Assembly: GCF_007097485.1 (NCBI RefSeq)
Contig: NZ_VKDE01000043.1
Location: forward strand, 1 to 32,154
Source: Carboxylicivirga sp. M1479
Lineage (GTDB): Bacteria > Bacteroidota > Bacteroidia > Bacteroidales > Marinilabiliaceae
DNA length: 32,154 bases
Direction: 5' to 3'
The translations under genes were made by a program, and so were the position numbers. Below, in pieces: positions 15,707-23,929 of this stretch (positions within the stretch are counted from its first letter, which is position 1; the number at the start of each line of letters is the position of its first letter). The notes beneath the pieces were generated by a model. That model was not told the origin of the DNA, made no database searches, and saw nothing but the letters and a program-made list of their open reading frames with translations.

Positions 15707-18700
15707 ATGAATAAAATAAAGCCAAACCCGGATTTTATTTTTGAAGTTAGCTGGGAAGTTTGTAATAAAGTAGGAGGAATTCATACCGTTATTTCTACCA
15801 AAGTATTATCGCTCAAGCAAAAGTTCAATGATAACATTATATATATCGGTCCTGATTTTAATTCCTCAGAACATCGCGATAAAGAGTTTGAGGAAGATGA
15901 AAAGCTTTATCCTGATTGGAAGAGAAAGGCAATTGAACTAGGTTTGCCAATCAGAATTGGTCGCTGGAAAATTCCTGGCAGGCCTATGGTGATATTGATC
16001 GATTTTAAGCCTTTGCTAAAAAATAAAGATGCTTTCTATGCAAAAATGTGGGAAGTATATGGTCTAGAGTCCTTGTACGGTGATATTGATTACCACGAGC
16101 CTGCTATTTTTGGTTATGCAGCAGGTCAGCTTATTGAGAGTTTTGTGAAAGAGAATATTTCTGTTCGCGAGAAAGTAATTGCACAGTTTCATGAGTGGAT
16201 GACAGGAGCAGGCTGCTTGTATATTGAGCATCATATGCCTGAGGTGGCCACCATTTTCACGACTCATGCAACGATGCTTGGACGTGTTTTGGCAAGTAAT
16301 AATGAAGCTTTGTATGATCAACTTTACCAGTTTGATACTATTGAGAAGACAAAACAGTACAATGTGTCAGCCAAATGTTCTTTGGAGAAGAAAGCTGCAT
16401 TGGCAGCTGACTGTTTAACAACTGTGAGTGAGATTACGGCAAAAGAGTGTAAGCAGTTTTATAACCGTGTGGTGGATGTAGTATTGCCCAATGGTTTTGA
16501 AGATGACTTTGTACCAAAACCTAATGATTTAAAAGGGAAACGTGCAGAGTCAAAAAAACATTTGCGTGAGGTAGCCGAAGCATTATTGGGATATAAGCTG
16601 GCGCCAAATGCCATGTTTATTGGTACAGGCGGGCGTTACGAATTTAAAAATAAAGGCATTGATGTATTGCTGGATGCCTTGGGAGAATTGAATCGTGATT
16701 ATGGGAATGAACGTGAGCTTGTTGCCTTTTTTCTTATCCCGGGAGATCAGCGAGGGCCTCGTCGCGATTTACAACAGAAACTGGAGAATAAACAGGCAGG
16801 TGAAACACTTGTTACACCTTTCTTAACTCATTATCTGGGAAATGTGGATCACGATCCCATCCTAAATAAAATAAAGGAGATTGGTTTTACCAATGGAGCC
16901 AATGAAAAGGTGAAAATCATCTTTGTGCCAACCTACCTTAACGGAAGTGACGGTATCTTTAATAAAGAGTACTATGATTTGCTTATGGGCTTGGATCTCT
17001 CGGTATTTCCATCCTATTACGAGCCTTGGGGCTATACGCCAATGGAAAGTGTCGCTTTTGGAGTGCCTACCTTAACTACATCTTTGGCAGGTTTTGGTAA
17101 GTGGGTCACGCTTTTTGAGGGCGATGGCAAGGGTGGTGTTGAGGTGCTTCATCGCAGCGATTCAAATACCGAAGAACTCACACGCAACATTGCCAACTAC
17201 CTTAAGGCTTTCTCGCACCATAATAGTGTTGAAATAGAAAAAATACGAGAAGATGCCCGCAGTATAGCTGAAAAGGCATTGTGGAAGAATTTCATTGGGT
17301 ATTATCATAAAGCATACGAAATTGCAATAAAAAATAACATGGATAAGGGAATCGATATAACAGAAAATAATCAATTACAAGTGGCCAAAAGTAATCAACT
17401 TCAGTGGCGAAAATTAGTAGTTGAATCAAACCTTCCTAAGGAGTTATTAGGGTTAGAGGAATTGTCAAAAAATTTATGGTGGTGTTGGAATTATCAAGCC
17501 ATTGACTTGTTTGAATCCATCGATCCTTTATTATGGGTTAAGGTAAAAAAGAATCCAATTGTTTTACTGAAAACGGTGACAAGCTCACGAATTAATGAGC
17601 TGGAAAAAGATAAAAATTTTATTGCTCGGTTTGGATCTGTTTATTCCGACTTTAAAGCATATATGGCCGTTAAGCCCAATGCGAAACAGCCACATATCGC
17701 CTATTTTAGTATGGAGTATGGCTTAAGCGATAACCTGAAAATATACTCTGGTGGGCTGGGTATTTTGGCGGGTGATTATTTAAAAGAAGCCAGTGATTCC
17801 AACGTAAACATGGTGGCTGTTGGTTTTATGTATAAATTCGGCTACTTCACTCAGCGCCTGTCTTTAAATGGCGAGCAATTGGTTGAATTAAATGCTCAAC
17901 GTTTTTCTCAATTACCCATTCGCTTGGTTCGCGATAATGCAGGCGTTCCAACAACGATTGATTTCCATTTGGAGGGAAGAACCGTAAAGGCAATGATTTG
18001 GGAAGTGAATGTAGGTCGAATAAAACTGTATTTGCTCGACACAGATACAGATATGAATGACGAGCAGGATAGAGGTTTAACCCATCAGTTGTATGGAGGA
18101 GATTGGGATAATCGCATCAAACAAGAAATATTACTTGGCCTTGGAGGAATCAGAGCCTTAGATGCATTGGGAATTGAGTCCGATATTTTTCATTGTAACG
18201 AGGGGCATGCAGCGCTTATTAATGTTGAGCGCCTACGAAAACTGAGAATTGAAGGCTATTCATACGACGAAGCCATGGAAATTGTGCGCACGTCCTCTTT
18301 ATTTACGACTCACACGCCTGTGCCAGCTGGTCATGATACTTTTGCACCAGATATGATACGCCATTATTTGTATTATATACCAAAGGAATTGGGCATCACT
18401 TGGGAACAGTTTTTGGCACTTGGTCGCGTTAATCCATTGGATGATAACGAGAAATTCTCGATGAGTAACCTGGCTGCTCATACTTCAATTGCTATGAATG
18501 GGGTAAGTTGGTTACATGGTAAAATTTCGCAAGAAATGTTCAATAATTTATACGATGGATATTTTCCTGAGGAATTACACATAGGATATGTTACCAATGG
18601 TGTCCATTACCCTACCTGGACGGCCAAAGAGTGGCGCAGTCTTTACGAGCGTGAGTTTAAAACGGGATTTATTAATGATTTGTCGAACAAGAGTTATTGG

Positions 18701-19930
18701 GAGAAAATTCACGATATAGACGATGATAAAGTTTGGGAAACCAAAACAAAATTGCGAAAGAAGCTTATTGATTATGCCAAAGATCGCTTCCATCGTAATT
18801 GGATTCGCCGCTATGAAGACCCAAAGAGTCTGGTTGATATCCTTGATTCGATTGACGAAAACACCTTAACTATTGGATTTGCTCGACGTTTTGCAACATA
18901 TAAACGAGCGCACCTCTTGTTTAGCGATCTGGAGCGATTATCGAAAATACTGAATAACCCCAAAAAGCCTGTTCAATTTATTTTTGCTGGGAAAGCACAT
19001 CCCGCGGATAAGGCAGGTCAAGATCTGATTAAGTTAATAGTCGATGTGTCACGTCGTCCAGAGTTTGTTGGGAAGATACTTTTCCTTGAGAATTACGACA
19101 TGGAGCTAGGACAGAAATTGGTTAAAGGTGTTGATATTTGGATGAATACCCCAACACGACCACTGGAAGCATCTGGTACATCGGGCGAAAAAGCCGTGAT
19201 GAATGGTGTGATGAATTTTAGTGTACTTGATGGATGGTGGTTAGAGGGTTATCGAAAAGGAGCCGGTTGGGCATTAACTGAAAAGCGTACCTATGAAAAC
19301 CAGGCTTATCAGGATGAGTTGGATGCTCAAACGATTTATTCGATGTTTGAAAATGATATTGTTCCGCTCTTTTATAAAAGAGATGAGAATAATATACCTG
19401 TTGATTGGGTCAAGTACATCAAAAATTGCATCGCTGATATTGCTCCTGATTACACCACTAAACGTATGATGGACGATTATAAAGAGCGTTTTTATGAGCC
19501 GATGTTTAAGCGTCTTAAAAAAGTGCGTTTGAACGATTATGAAATGGCCAAATCAATCACCCAATGGAAACAACGGATTCTTAACTCGTGGGATAAAATA
19601 GAAGTAGTGTCTGTAGATGCACCTAGTACACCTAAGCATAAATATTTATCAGGAGAATCTTATCACATGGAGGTAGCTCTGGATTTGAAAGACCTAATAG
19701 ATGAGAATATCTGTGTGGAGCTGGTAATTCGTACAACTGCTAACGACGAAGAGTCGGGGCCAATTACCACCGAAAAGTTTTCGCAAGTAAGAAAAGTGGA
19801 TTCATTGGCATTTTATGAGTTGGATCTGGAATTGGAAGACCCTGGTGTTTTTGACTTTGGTTTTAGGGTTTATGCATGTAATCCTACTTTAGCGCACCGT
19901 CAGGATTTTTCATATGTGAAATGGATTTAG
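15707..19930 (+). CDS. Glycogen synthase (GT3) - alpha-glucan phosphorylase (GT35) fusion
   Basis: The protein has 1407 residues from ATG 15707 (two further codons upstream start with TTG and are not favoured). Residues 1-545 are a eukaryote-type glycogen synthase: FEVSWEVCNKVGGIHTV near the N-terminus, GRYEFKNKGIDVLL, and E439/E447 of the E-x7-E motif in YYEPWGYTPMES. After a short linker, about 575-655 match the DUF3417 lid of bacterial alpha-glucan phosphorylases (LSKNLWWCWN). The phosphorylase follows to about 1300, with PLP lysine K1162 in GTSGEKAVMNG, then a ~100-residue C-terminal beta domain. One half adds glucose from a nucleotide sugar and the other removes it as glucose-1-phosphate. 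Both catalytic sets look intact. The shared chain implies coordinated control or substrate sharing. Confidence 0.93.
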   Translation: MNKIKPNPDFIFEVSWEVCNKVGGIHTVISTKVLSLKQKFNDNIIYIGPDFNSSEHRDKEFEEDEKLYPDWKRKAIELGLPIRIGRWKIPGRPMVILIDFKPLLKNKDAFYAKMWEVYGLESLYGDIDYHEPAIFGYAAGQLIESFVKENISVREKVIAQFHEWMTGAGCLYIEHHMPEVATIFTTHATMLGRVLASNNEALYDQLYQFDTIEKTKQYNVSAKCSLEKKAALAADCLTTVSEITAKECKQFYNRVVDVVLPNGFEDDFVPKPNDLKGKRAESKKHLREVAEALLGYKLAPNAMFIGTGGRYEFKNKGIDVLLDALGELNRDYGNERELVAFFLIPGDQRGPRRDLQQKLENKQAGETLVTPFLTHYLGNVDHDPILNKIKEIGFTNGANEKVKIIFVPTYLNGSDGIFNKEYYDLLMGLDLSVFPSYYEPWGYTPMESVAFGVPTLTTSLAGFGKWVTLFEGDGKGGVEVLHRSDSNTEELTRNIANYLKAFSHHNSVEIEKIREDARSIAEKALWKNFIGYYHKAYEIAIKNNMDKGIDITENNQLQVAKSNQLQWRKLVVESNLPKELLGLEELSKNLWWCWNYQAIDLFESIDPLLWVKVKKNPIVLLKTVTSSRINELEKDKNFIARFGSVYSDFKAYMAVKPNAKQPHIAYFSMEYGLSDNLKIYSGGLGILAGDYLKEASDSNVNMVAVGFMYKFGYFTQRLSLNGEQLVELNAQRFSQLPIRLVRDNAGVPTTIDFHLEGRTVKAMIWEVNVGRIKLYLLDTDTDMNDEQDRGLTHQLYGGDWDNRIKQEILLGLGGIRALDALGIESDIFHCNEGHAALINVERLRKLRIEGYSYDEAMEIVRTSSLFTTHTPVPAGHDTFAPDMIRHYLYYIPKELGITWEQFLALGRVNPLDDNEKFSMSNLAAHTSIAMNGVSWLHGKISQEMFNNLYDGYFPEELHIGYVTNGVHYPTWTAKEWRSLYEREFKTGFINDLSNKSYWEKIHDIDDDKVWETKTKLRKKLIDYAKDRFHRNWIRRYEDPKSLVDILDSIDENTLTIGFARRFATYKRAHLLFSDLERLSKILNNPKKPVQFIFAGKAHPADKAGQDLIKLIVDVSRRPEFVGKILFLENYDMELGQKLVKGVDIWMNTPTRPLEASGTSGEKAVMNGVMNFSVLDGWWLEGYRKGAGWALTEKRTYENQAYQDELDAQTIYSMFENDIVPLFYKRDENNIPVDWVKYIKNCIADIAPDYTTKRMMDDYKERFYEPMFKRLKKVRLNDYEMAKSITQWKQRILNSWDKIEVVSVDAPSTPKHKYLSGESYHMEVALDLKDLIDENICVELVIRTTANDEESGPITTEKFSQVRKVDSLAFYELDLELEDPGVFDFGFRVYACNPTLAHRQDFSYVKWI

Positions 19931-19959
19931 TTCTTCTGAATTTATAACCCGTATTTGTT

Positions 19960-20026
19960 GATATTGCTAATTGTAATATCCTAATAACTTTATCTCGACC
20001 TCTTGCTTAATCATCGAGAGGTTGAG
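19960..20026 (+). other. Two intergenic hairpins before the branching enzyme
   Basis: GATATT 19960-19965 pairs with AATATC 19975-19980, and CTCGACCTCT 19994-20003 pairs with AGAGGTTGAG 20017-20026 (one G-T pair). Neither has a T-run, so mRNA processing or stability elements are more likely than full terminators. Confidence 0.4.
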
Positions 20027-20110
20027 AGTTGAAATAGTTAAAGCAAGTGCACGAGCTTTTTTACTTGAGTTTTTGTGTCTTATTTATTTAATAGCTTTTC
20101 CAATAAGCCT

Positions 20111-22117
20111 ATGCTTACGCACATAACCCGTCAGGATGCTTTATTGCAGCCGTTTGAAAGTCTTATAAATAGAAGAACTGAGAAAGCCTTTGCTAAGGAA
20201 CAGGATTTGGTTTCAAGCTCTTTGTACGACTTTGCCAACGGACATAATTATTATGGCATTCATTCGCACAACGAGCAATGGGTAATTAGGGAATGGGCGC
20301 CCAATGCCTCAAAAATTTATTTGATTGGGATCTTTTCCGAATGGAAAGAACGTGATGAGTTTTGTTTCCAAAAAAAAGAGAATGGTAATTTTGAGCTCTT
20401 CATTAACAAGTCCATCCTCCAGCATAAGGATATTTATAAACTCAAAATTTATTGGCCTGGAGGTTCTGGTGAGCGCATTCCAGTTTGGGCCACTCGTGTA
20501 ATACAGGATGAAATAACAAAAGTTTTTTCTGCTCAGGTATGGCAACCACAGCAATCTTTTCAATGGCAACACACTGCAAAAACCAGAAACCACAAAGTGC
20601 CATTGATTTATGAAGCACATATAGGAATGGCCACCGAAAAGGAGAGCGTTGGGACCTATAATGAGTTTAGATTAAATGTGCTGCCGCGCATTAAAGAAGC
20701 TGGTTACAACACGATACAGCTCATGGCTATACAAGAGCATCCATATTATGGTTCTTTTGGTTACCATGTATCCAGTTTGTTCGCCGCATCGTCTCGCTTT
20801 GGTACGCCTGATGAATTAAAAGCGTTGGTTGACGAAGCGCATGGCTTGGGCATTAATGTGATAATGGATATTGTGCATTCGCATGCGGTAAAAAATGAGT
20901 TGGAAGGAATTGGGTGGTTCGATGGTTCTCCTTATCAGTTCTTTCATGCTGAAGAGAGGCGTGAGCATGTTGCCTGGGATTCTTTGTGCTACAACTATGC
21001 TAAAGATGAGGTACTTCATTTGCTCTTGTCCAACATCAAGTATTGGATGGATGAGTATCAGTTTGATGGTTTTCGCTTCGATGGTGTTACGAGCATGCTT
21101 TACCTTGATCACGGACTATCTCGCGATTTTACATCATACGATTTGTATTTCGATAATGGACAGGACGAAGATGCGATTACGTATTTTATGCTGGCAAATA
21201 AGCTGATGAAGCAAATTAATCCTGCATCTATCAGCGTTGCAGAGGAAATGAGTGCTTACCCTGGCTTAACGGCTTCTATGGAGCAAGGTGGTTTGGGTTT
21301 TGACTATCGTCTGGCCATGGGAACACCTGATTATTGGATTAAGTTAATCAAAGAGAAGAAAGATGAAGAGTGGGATGTGGGCAATATATTTTATGAATTA
21401 ACCAACAAGCGCATTGAGGAGCAAACCATCAGTTATGCCGAGTCTCATGATCAAGCCTTAGTGGGTGATCAAACTATTATTTTTCGATTGATAGGTGCTG
21501 ATATGTATTGGGGCATGGATAAATCGAATAAAAGCTTGATAGTTGATAGAGGTATGGCTTTGCATAAAATCATCCGTTTGATTACGTTTTGCTGTGCAGG
21601 CAATGGCTATCTTAACTTTTTGGGTAATGAGTTCGGGCATCCCGAGTGGATTGATTTTCCACGCGAGGGAAATGATTGGTCCTATAAACATGCACGCCGC
21701 CAATGGAGTCTGGTTGATAATTCTAACTTACGCTTTGAGCAATTGGGGGCTTTTGACAAAGCGATGGTTCGACTGCAGGAAAAAGAATTGTTTATTAACG
21801 AGCAATTTATTGAGTGTATGGAGGCGAATGTATCTGATCAGGTGTTGGCTATAAAGCGAAAAGATTTACTTTTTGTTTTTAATATGAATCCAAGTGAATC
21901 ATTTACCTTTTATGGTGTTTCTGCACCAGCAGGAAAATACAATGTGGTATTAAATTCCGATGACGAGGTGTTTGGTGGATACAGTCGTGTTGATGGAGAA
22001 AAAGATTATTTTTCGCGACCAGAGGCTCAGCTTTCCAATCGCCACCGATTACACCTGTACTTACCAAGCCGGACGGCTATTGTGTTAAAACATACTCCAC
22101 CAAAACGCATTTTCTAA
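20111..22117 (+). CDS. glgB: 1,4-alpha-glucan branching enzyme (GH13, eukaryote-like type)
   Basis: The protein has 668 residues from ATG 20111. A GTG twelve codons upstream (20075) is in frame, but the conserved part begins near the ATG (DALLQPFESLINRR). An N-terminal CBM48-like segment (about 45-150, EWAPNASKIYLIG) precedes the GH13 barrel. Barrel regions are I (DIVHSH), II with nucleophile D324 (GFRFDGVTSMLY), III with acid/base E378 (SVAEEMSAYPG) and IV with H446/D447 (YAESHDQALVGD). The GVTSMLY and AEEMS motifs mark the branching enzymes shared with plants and animals (GH13_8) rather than the E. coli GlgB type. It cuts alpha-1,4 chains and re-joins them by alpha-1,6 bonds. It is followed after one base by the GH13 amylase gene. 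Confidence 0.94.
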   Translation: MLTHITRQDALLQPFESLINRRTEKAFAKEQDLVSSSLYDFANGHNYYGIHSHNEQWVIREWAPNASKIYLIGIFSEWKERDEFCFQKKENGNFELFINKSILQHKDIYKLKIYWPGGSGERIPVWATRVIQDEITKVFSAQVWQPQQSFQWQHTAKTRNHKVPLIYEAHIGMATEKESVGTYNEFRLNVLPRIKEAGYNTIQLMAIQEHPYYGSFGYHVSSLFAASSRFGTPDELKALVDEAHGLGINVIMDIVHSHAVKNELEGIGWFDGSPYQFFHAEERREHVAWDSLCYNYAKDEVLHLLLSNIKYWMDEYQFDGFRFDGVTSMLYLDHGLSRDFTSYDLYFDNGQDEDAITYFMLANKLMKQINPASISVAEEMSAYPGLTASMEQGGLGFDYRLAMGTPDYWIKLIKEKKDEEWDVGNIFYELTNKRIEEQTISYAESHDQALVGDQTIIFRLIGADMYWGMDKSNKSLIVDRGMALHKIIRLITFCCAGNGYLNFLGNEFGHPEWIDFPREGNDWSYKHARRQWSLVDNSNLRFEQLGAFDKAMVRLQEKELFINEQFIECMEANVSDQVLAIKRKDLLFVFNMNPSESFTFYGVSAPAGKYNVVLNSDDEVFGGYSRVDGEKDYFSRPEAQLSNRHRLHLYLPSRTAIVLKHTPPKRIF

Positions 22118-22118
22118 A

Positions 22119-23819
22119 ATGGAAACTCAAAAACTAGTTATTTATCAGTTATTTCCACGTTTGTTTGGTAATAAAAGCACCAATTTAATAGTTAATGGTG
22201 GCAGAGATGAAAATGGATGTGGTAAGCTAAACGACATTAATGATATTGCCTTATCCGAACTAAAAAAGATGGGGGTAACGCACGTTTGGTTAACGGGAGT
22301 TATTGAGCATGCAATTGTAAAAGGCTATCCCGCAAATGGTATTGAAGATGGTAACCCACTGCTTATAAAAGGCAATGCAGGATCGCCATATGCTATAAAA
22401 GATTATTACGACGTTAACCCAGATCTTGCCACTGATGTAAGTGAACGTTTGACAGAATTTAAAGAATTAGTTAAACGTTGCCATGCTCAAGGTTTAAAGG
22501 TAATAATTGATTTTGTACCTAATCATTTGGCAAGAGAGTATAAGTCTGATATGAAACCAGAATACATAGATGATTTTGGTGTTCATGACGATCATAGCAA
22601 GGCTTTTTCTGCCAATAATAACTTCTACTACCTACCATCTAGCACTTTGCAATTGCCAACTGAACTAACGCAAAGGTTTCCCGAATGTAATTATGAAGAA
22701 ACGCCTGCTAAAGTTACTGGCAATGATCGATTTGTAGCGGAGCCAGATGTGAACGATTGGTACGAAACCATCAAGCTTAATTACGGAGTTGATTACGAAA
22801 ATGGAGGTACAAAACACTTTGATCCTATACCTGATACATGGCTGAAGATGAAAGATGTGCTTAGCTATTGGAACAGCTTGGGTGTTGATGGCTTTCGATG
22901 TGATATGGTGGAAATGGTTCCTGTCGAGTTCTGGGCTTGGTTAATTCCTCAAATTAAACAAATCAGCCCTTGGATGTGCTTTATAGCTGAGGTTTATAAT
23001 CCTAAGCTGTACCAATCCTATATTCAATGTGGAGGCTTTGATTACTTGTATGATAAGGTGGGCTTGTATGATACCTTGCGATCGGTAATGTGTCATAATA
23101 AGTCGGCCACTGCTATTTCAGAATGTTGGCAAAACCTACAGGGAATAGATAAAAACATGCTGCGTTTTCTCGAAAATCATGACGAACAACGTATTGCATC
23201 GCATCATTTTGTTGGTCAGCCCCAAAGAGCAATTCCTGCAATGGCTCTTTCAACATTCCTACATCAGGGACCCGTAATGCTATATAATGGTCAGGAACAT
23301 GGAGAGCAGGCTGTTGGTATTTCAGGATTTAGTGGCGATGATGGACGTACGACAATTTTTGATTATTGGAATATGCCCGAACACCAAAAGTGGATGAACA
23401 ATGGCGCATTTGATGGTGCACTTTTGTCAGATGAACACAAGCAACTACGTCAAGCCTATGCTGATATGTTCAAATATGCCCAATTACCAGCCATTCGAGA
23501 CGGCTTGTTCTACGATGTAATGTGGCAAAATAATGATGTTGGTTTGTTTAATAAACACCGATGTTATGCCTTCATACGCTATAGTTCAACCCAGCAATTA
23601 TTAATCATTTGTAACTTTGATGATACCTCGCAGCATGTTCATTTAAAAATACCATCTGATGCCTTACAAATTTTAGATATCCCAAGGCCTATTTTAGTTC
23701 GCTTTGCAAATATTGCTGATCAACAGCTTAGTAGTATAGGTAGCGAAGAATTAATAAATGATGGTTTAAAACTTATCATTCCCGCATTCGGATATCAAAT
23801 TTTAGATATTTCCAGCTGA
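22119..23819 (+). CDS. Cytoplasmic GH13 alpha-amylase-type enzyme
   Basis: This 566-residue GH13 enzyme has all four conserved regions: DFVPNH, GFRCDMVEM with nucleophile D262, FIAEVYN with acid/base E291, and ENHDEQR with H354/D355. A C-terminal beta domain covers roughly 475-566. There is no signal peptide, lipobox or carbohydrate-binding extension, so it works on intracellular glucan rather than as a Sus-type exported enzyme. Its ATG is separated from the branching-enzyme stop by a single base, which implies a tightly coupled transcript. It could hydrolyse maltodextrins released by the phosphorylase, or supply debranching if the GDE homologue is inactive. Specificity cannot be read from sequence alone. 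Confidence 0.9.
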   Translation: METQKLVIYQLFPRLFGNKSTNLIVNGGRDENGCGKLNDINDIALSELKKMGVTHVWLTGVIEHAIVKGYPANGIEDGNPLLIKGNAGSPYAIKDYYDVNPDLATDVSERLTEFKELVKRCHAQGLKVIIDFVPNHLAREYKSDMKPEYIDDFGVHDDHSKAFSANNNFYYLPSSTLQLPTELTQRFPECNYEETPAKVTGNDRFVAEPDVNDWYETIKLNYGVDYENGGTKHFDPIPDTWLKMKDVLSYWNSLGVDGFRCDMVEMVPVEFWAWLIPQIKQISPWMCFIAEVYNPKLYQSYIQCGGFDYLYDKVGLYDTLRSVMCHNKSATAISECWQNLQGIDKNMLRFLENHDEQRIASHHFVGQPQRAIPAMALSTFLHQGPVMLYNGQEHGEQAVGISGFSGDDGRTTIFDYWNMPEHQKWMNNGAFDGALLSDEHKQLRQAYADMFKYAQLPAIRDGLFYDVMWQNNDVGLFNKHRCYAFIRYSSTQQLLIICNFDDTSQHVHLKIPSDALQILDIPRPILVRFANIADQQLSSIGSEELINDGLKLIIPAFGYQILDISS

Positions 23820-23826
23820 TTAGATG

Positions 23827-23862
23827 GAATATTGTTCTTTGCAAAACAATATTCTTGCATTT
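23827..23862 (+). terminator. Terminator-like hairpin closing the glycogen locus
   Basis: GAATATTGTT (23827-23836) pairs perfectly with AACAATATTC (23845-23854), 8 bases after the amylase stop, followed by the T-rich TTGCATTTTA. The stem is A/T-rich and the T-run is interrupted, so strength is uncertain. Confidence 0.6.
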
Positions 23863-23929
23863 TACTATAATAAACTATTTTTACAAGCGTTCTTATAGTC
23901 GTCAATTATAATTAAAGTGCTTTAGTATA

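Noticed and set aside
20075-20110. GTG start extending the branching enzyme by 12 codons
   Set aside because: The added residues are not part of the conserved N-terminus, and an ATG lies directly before it.
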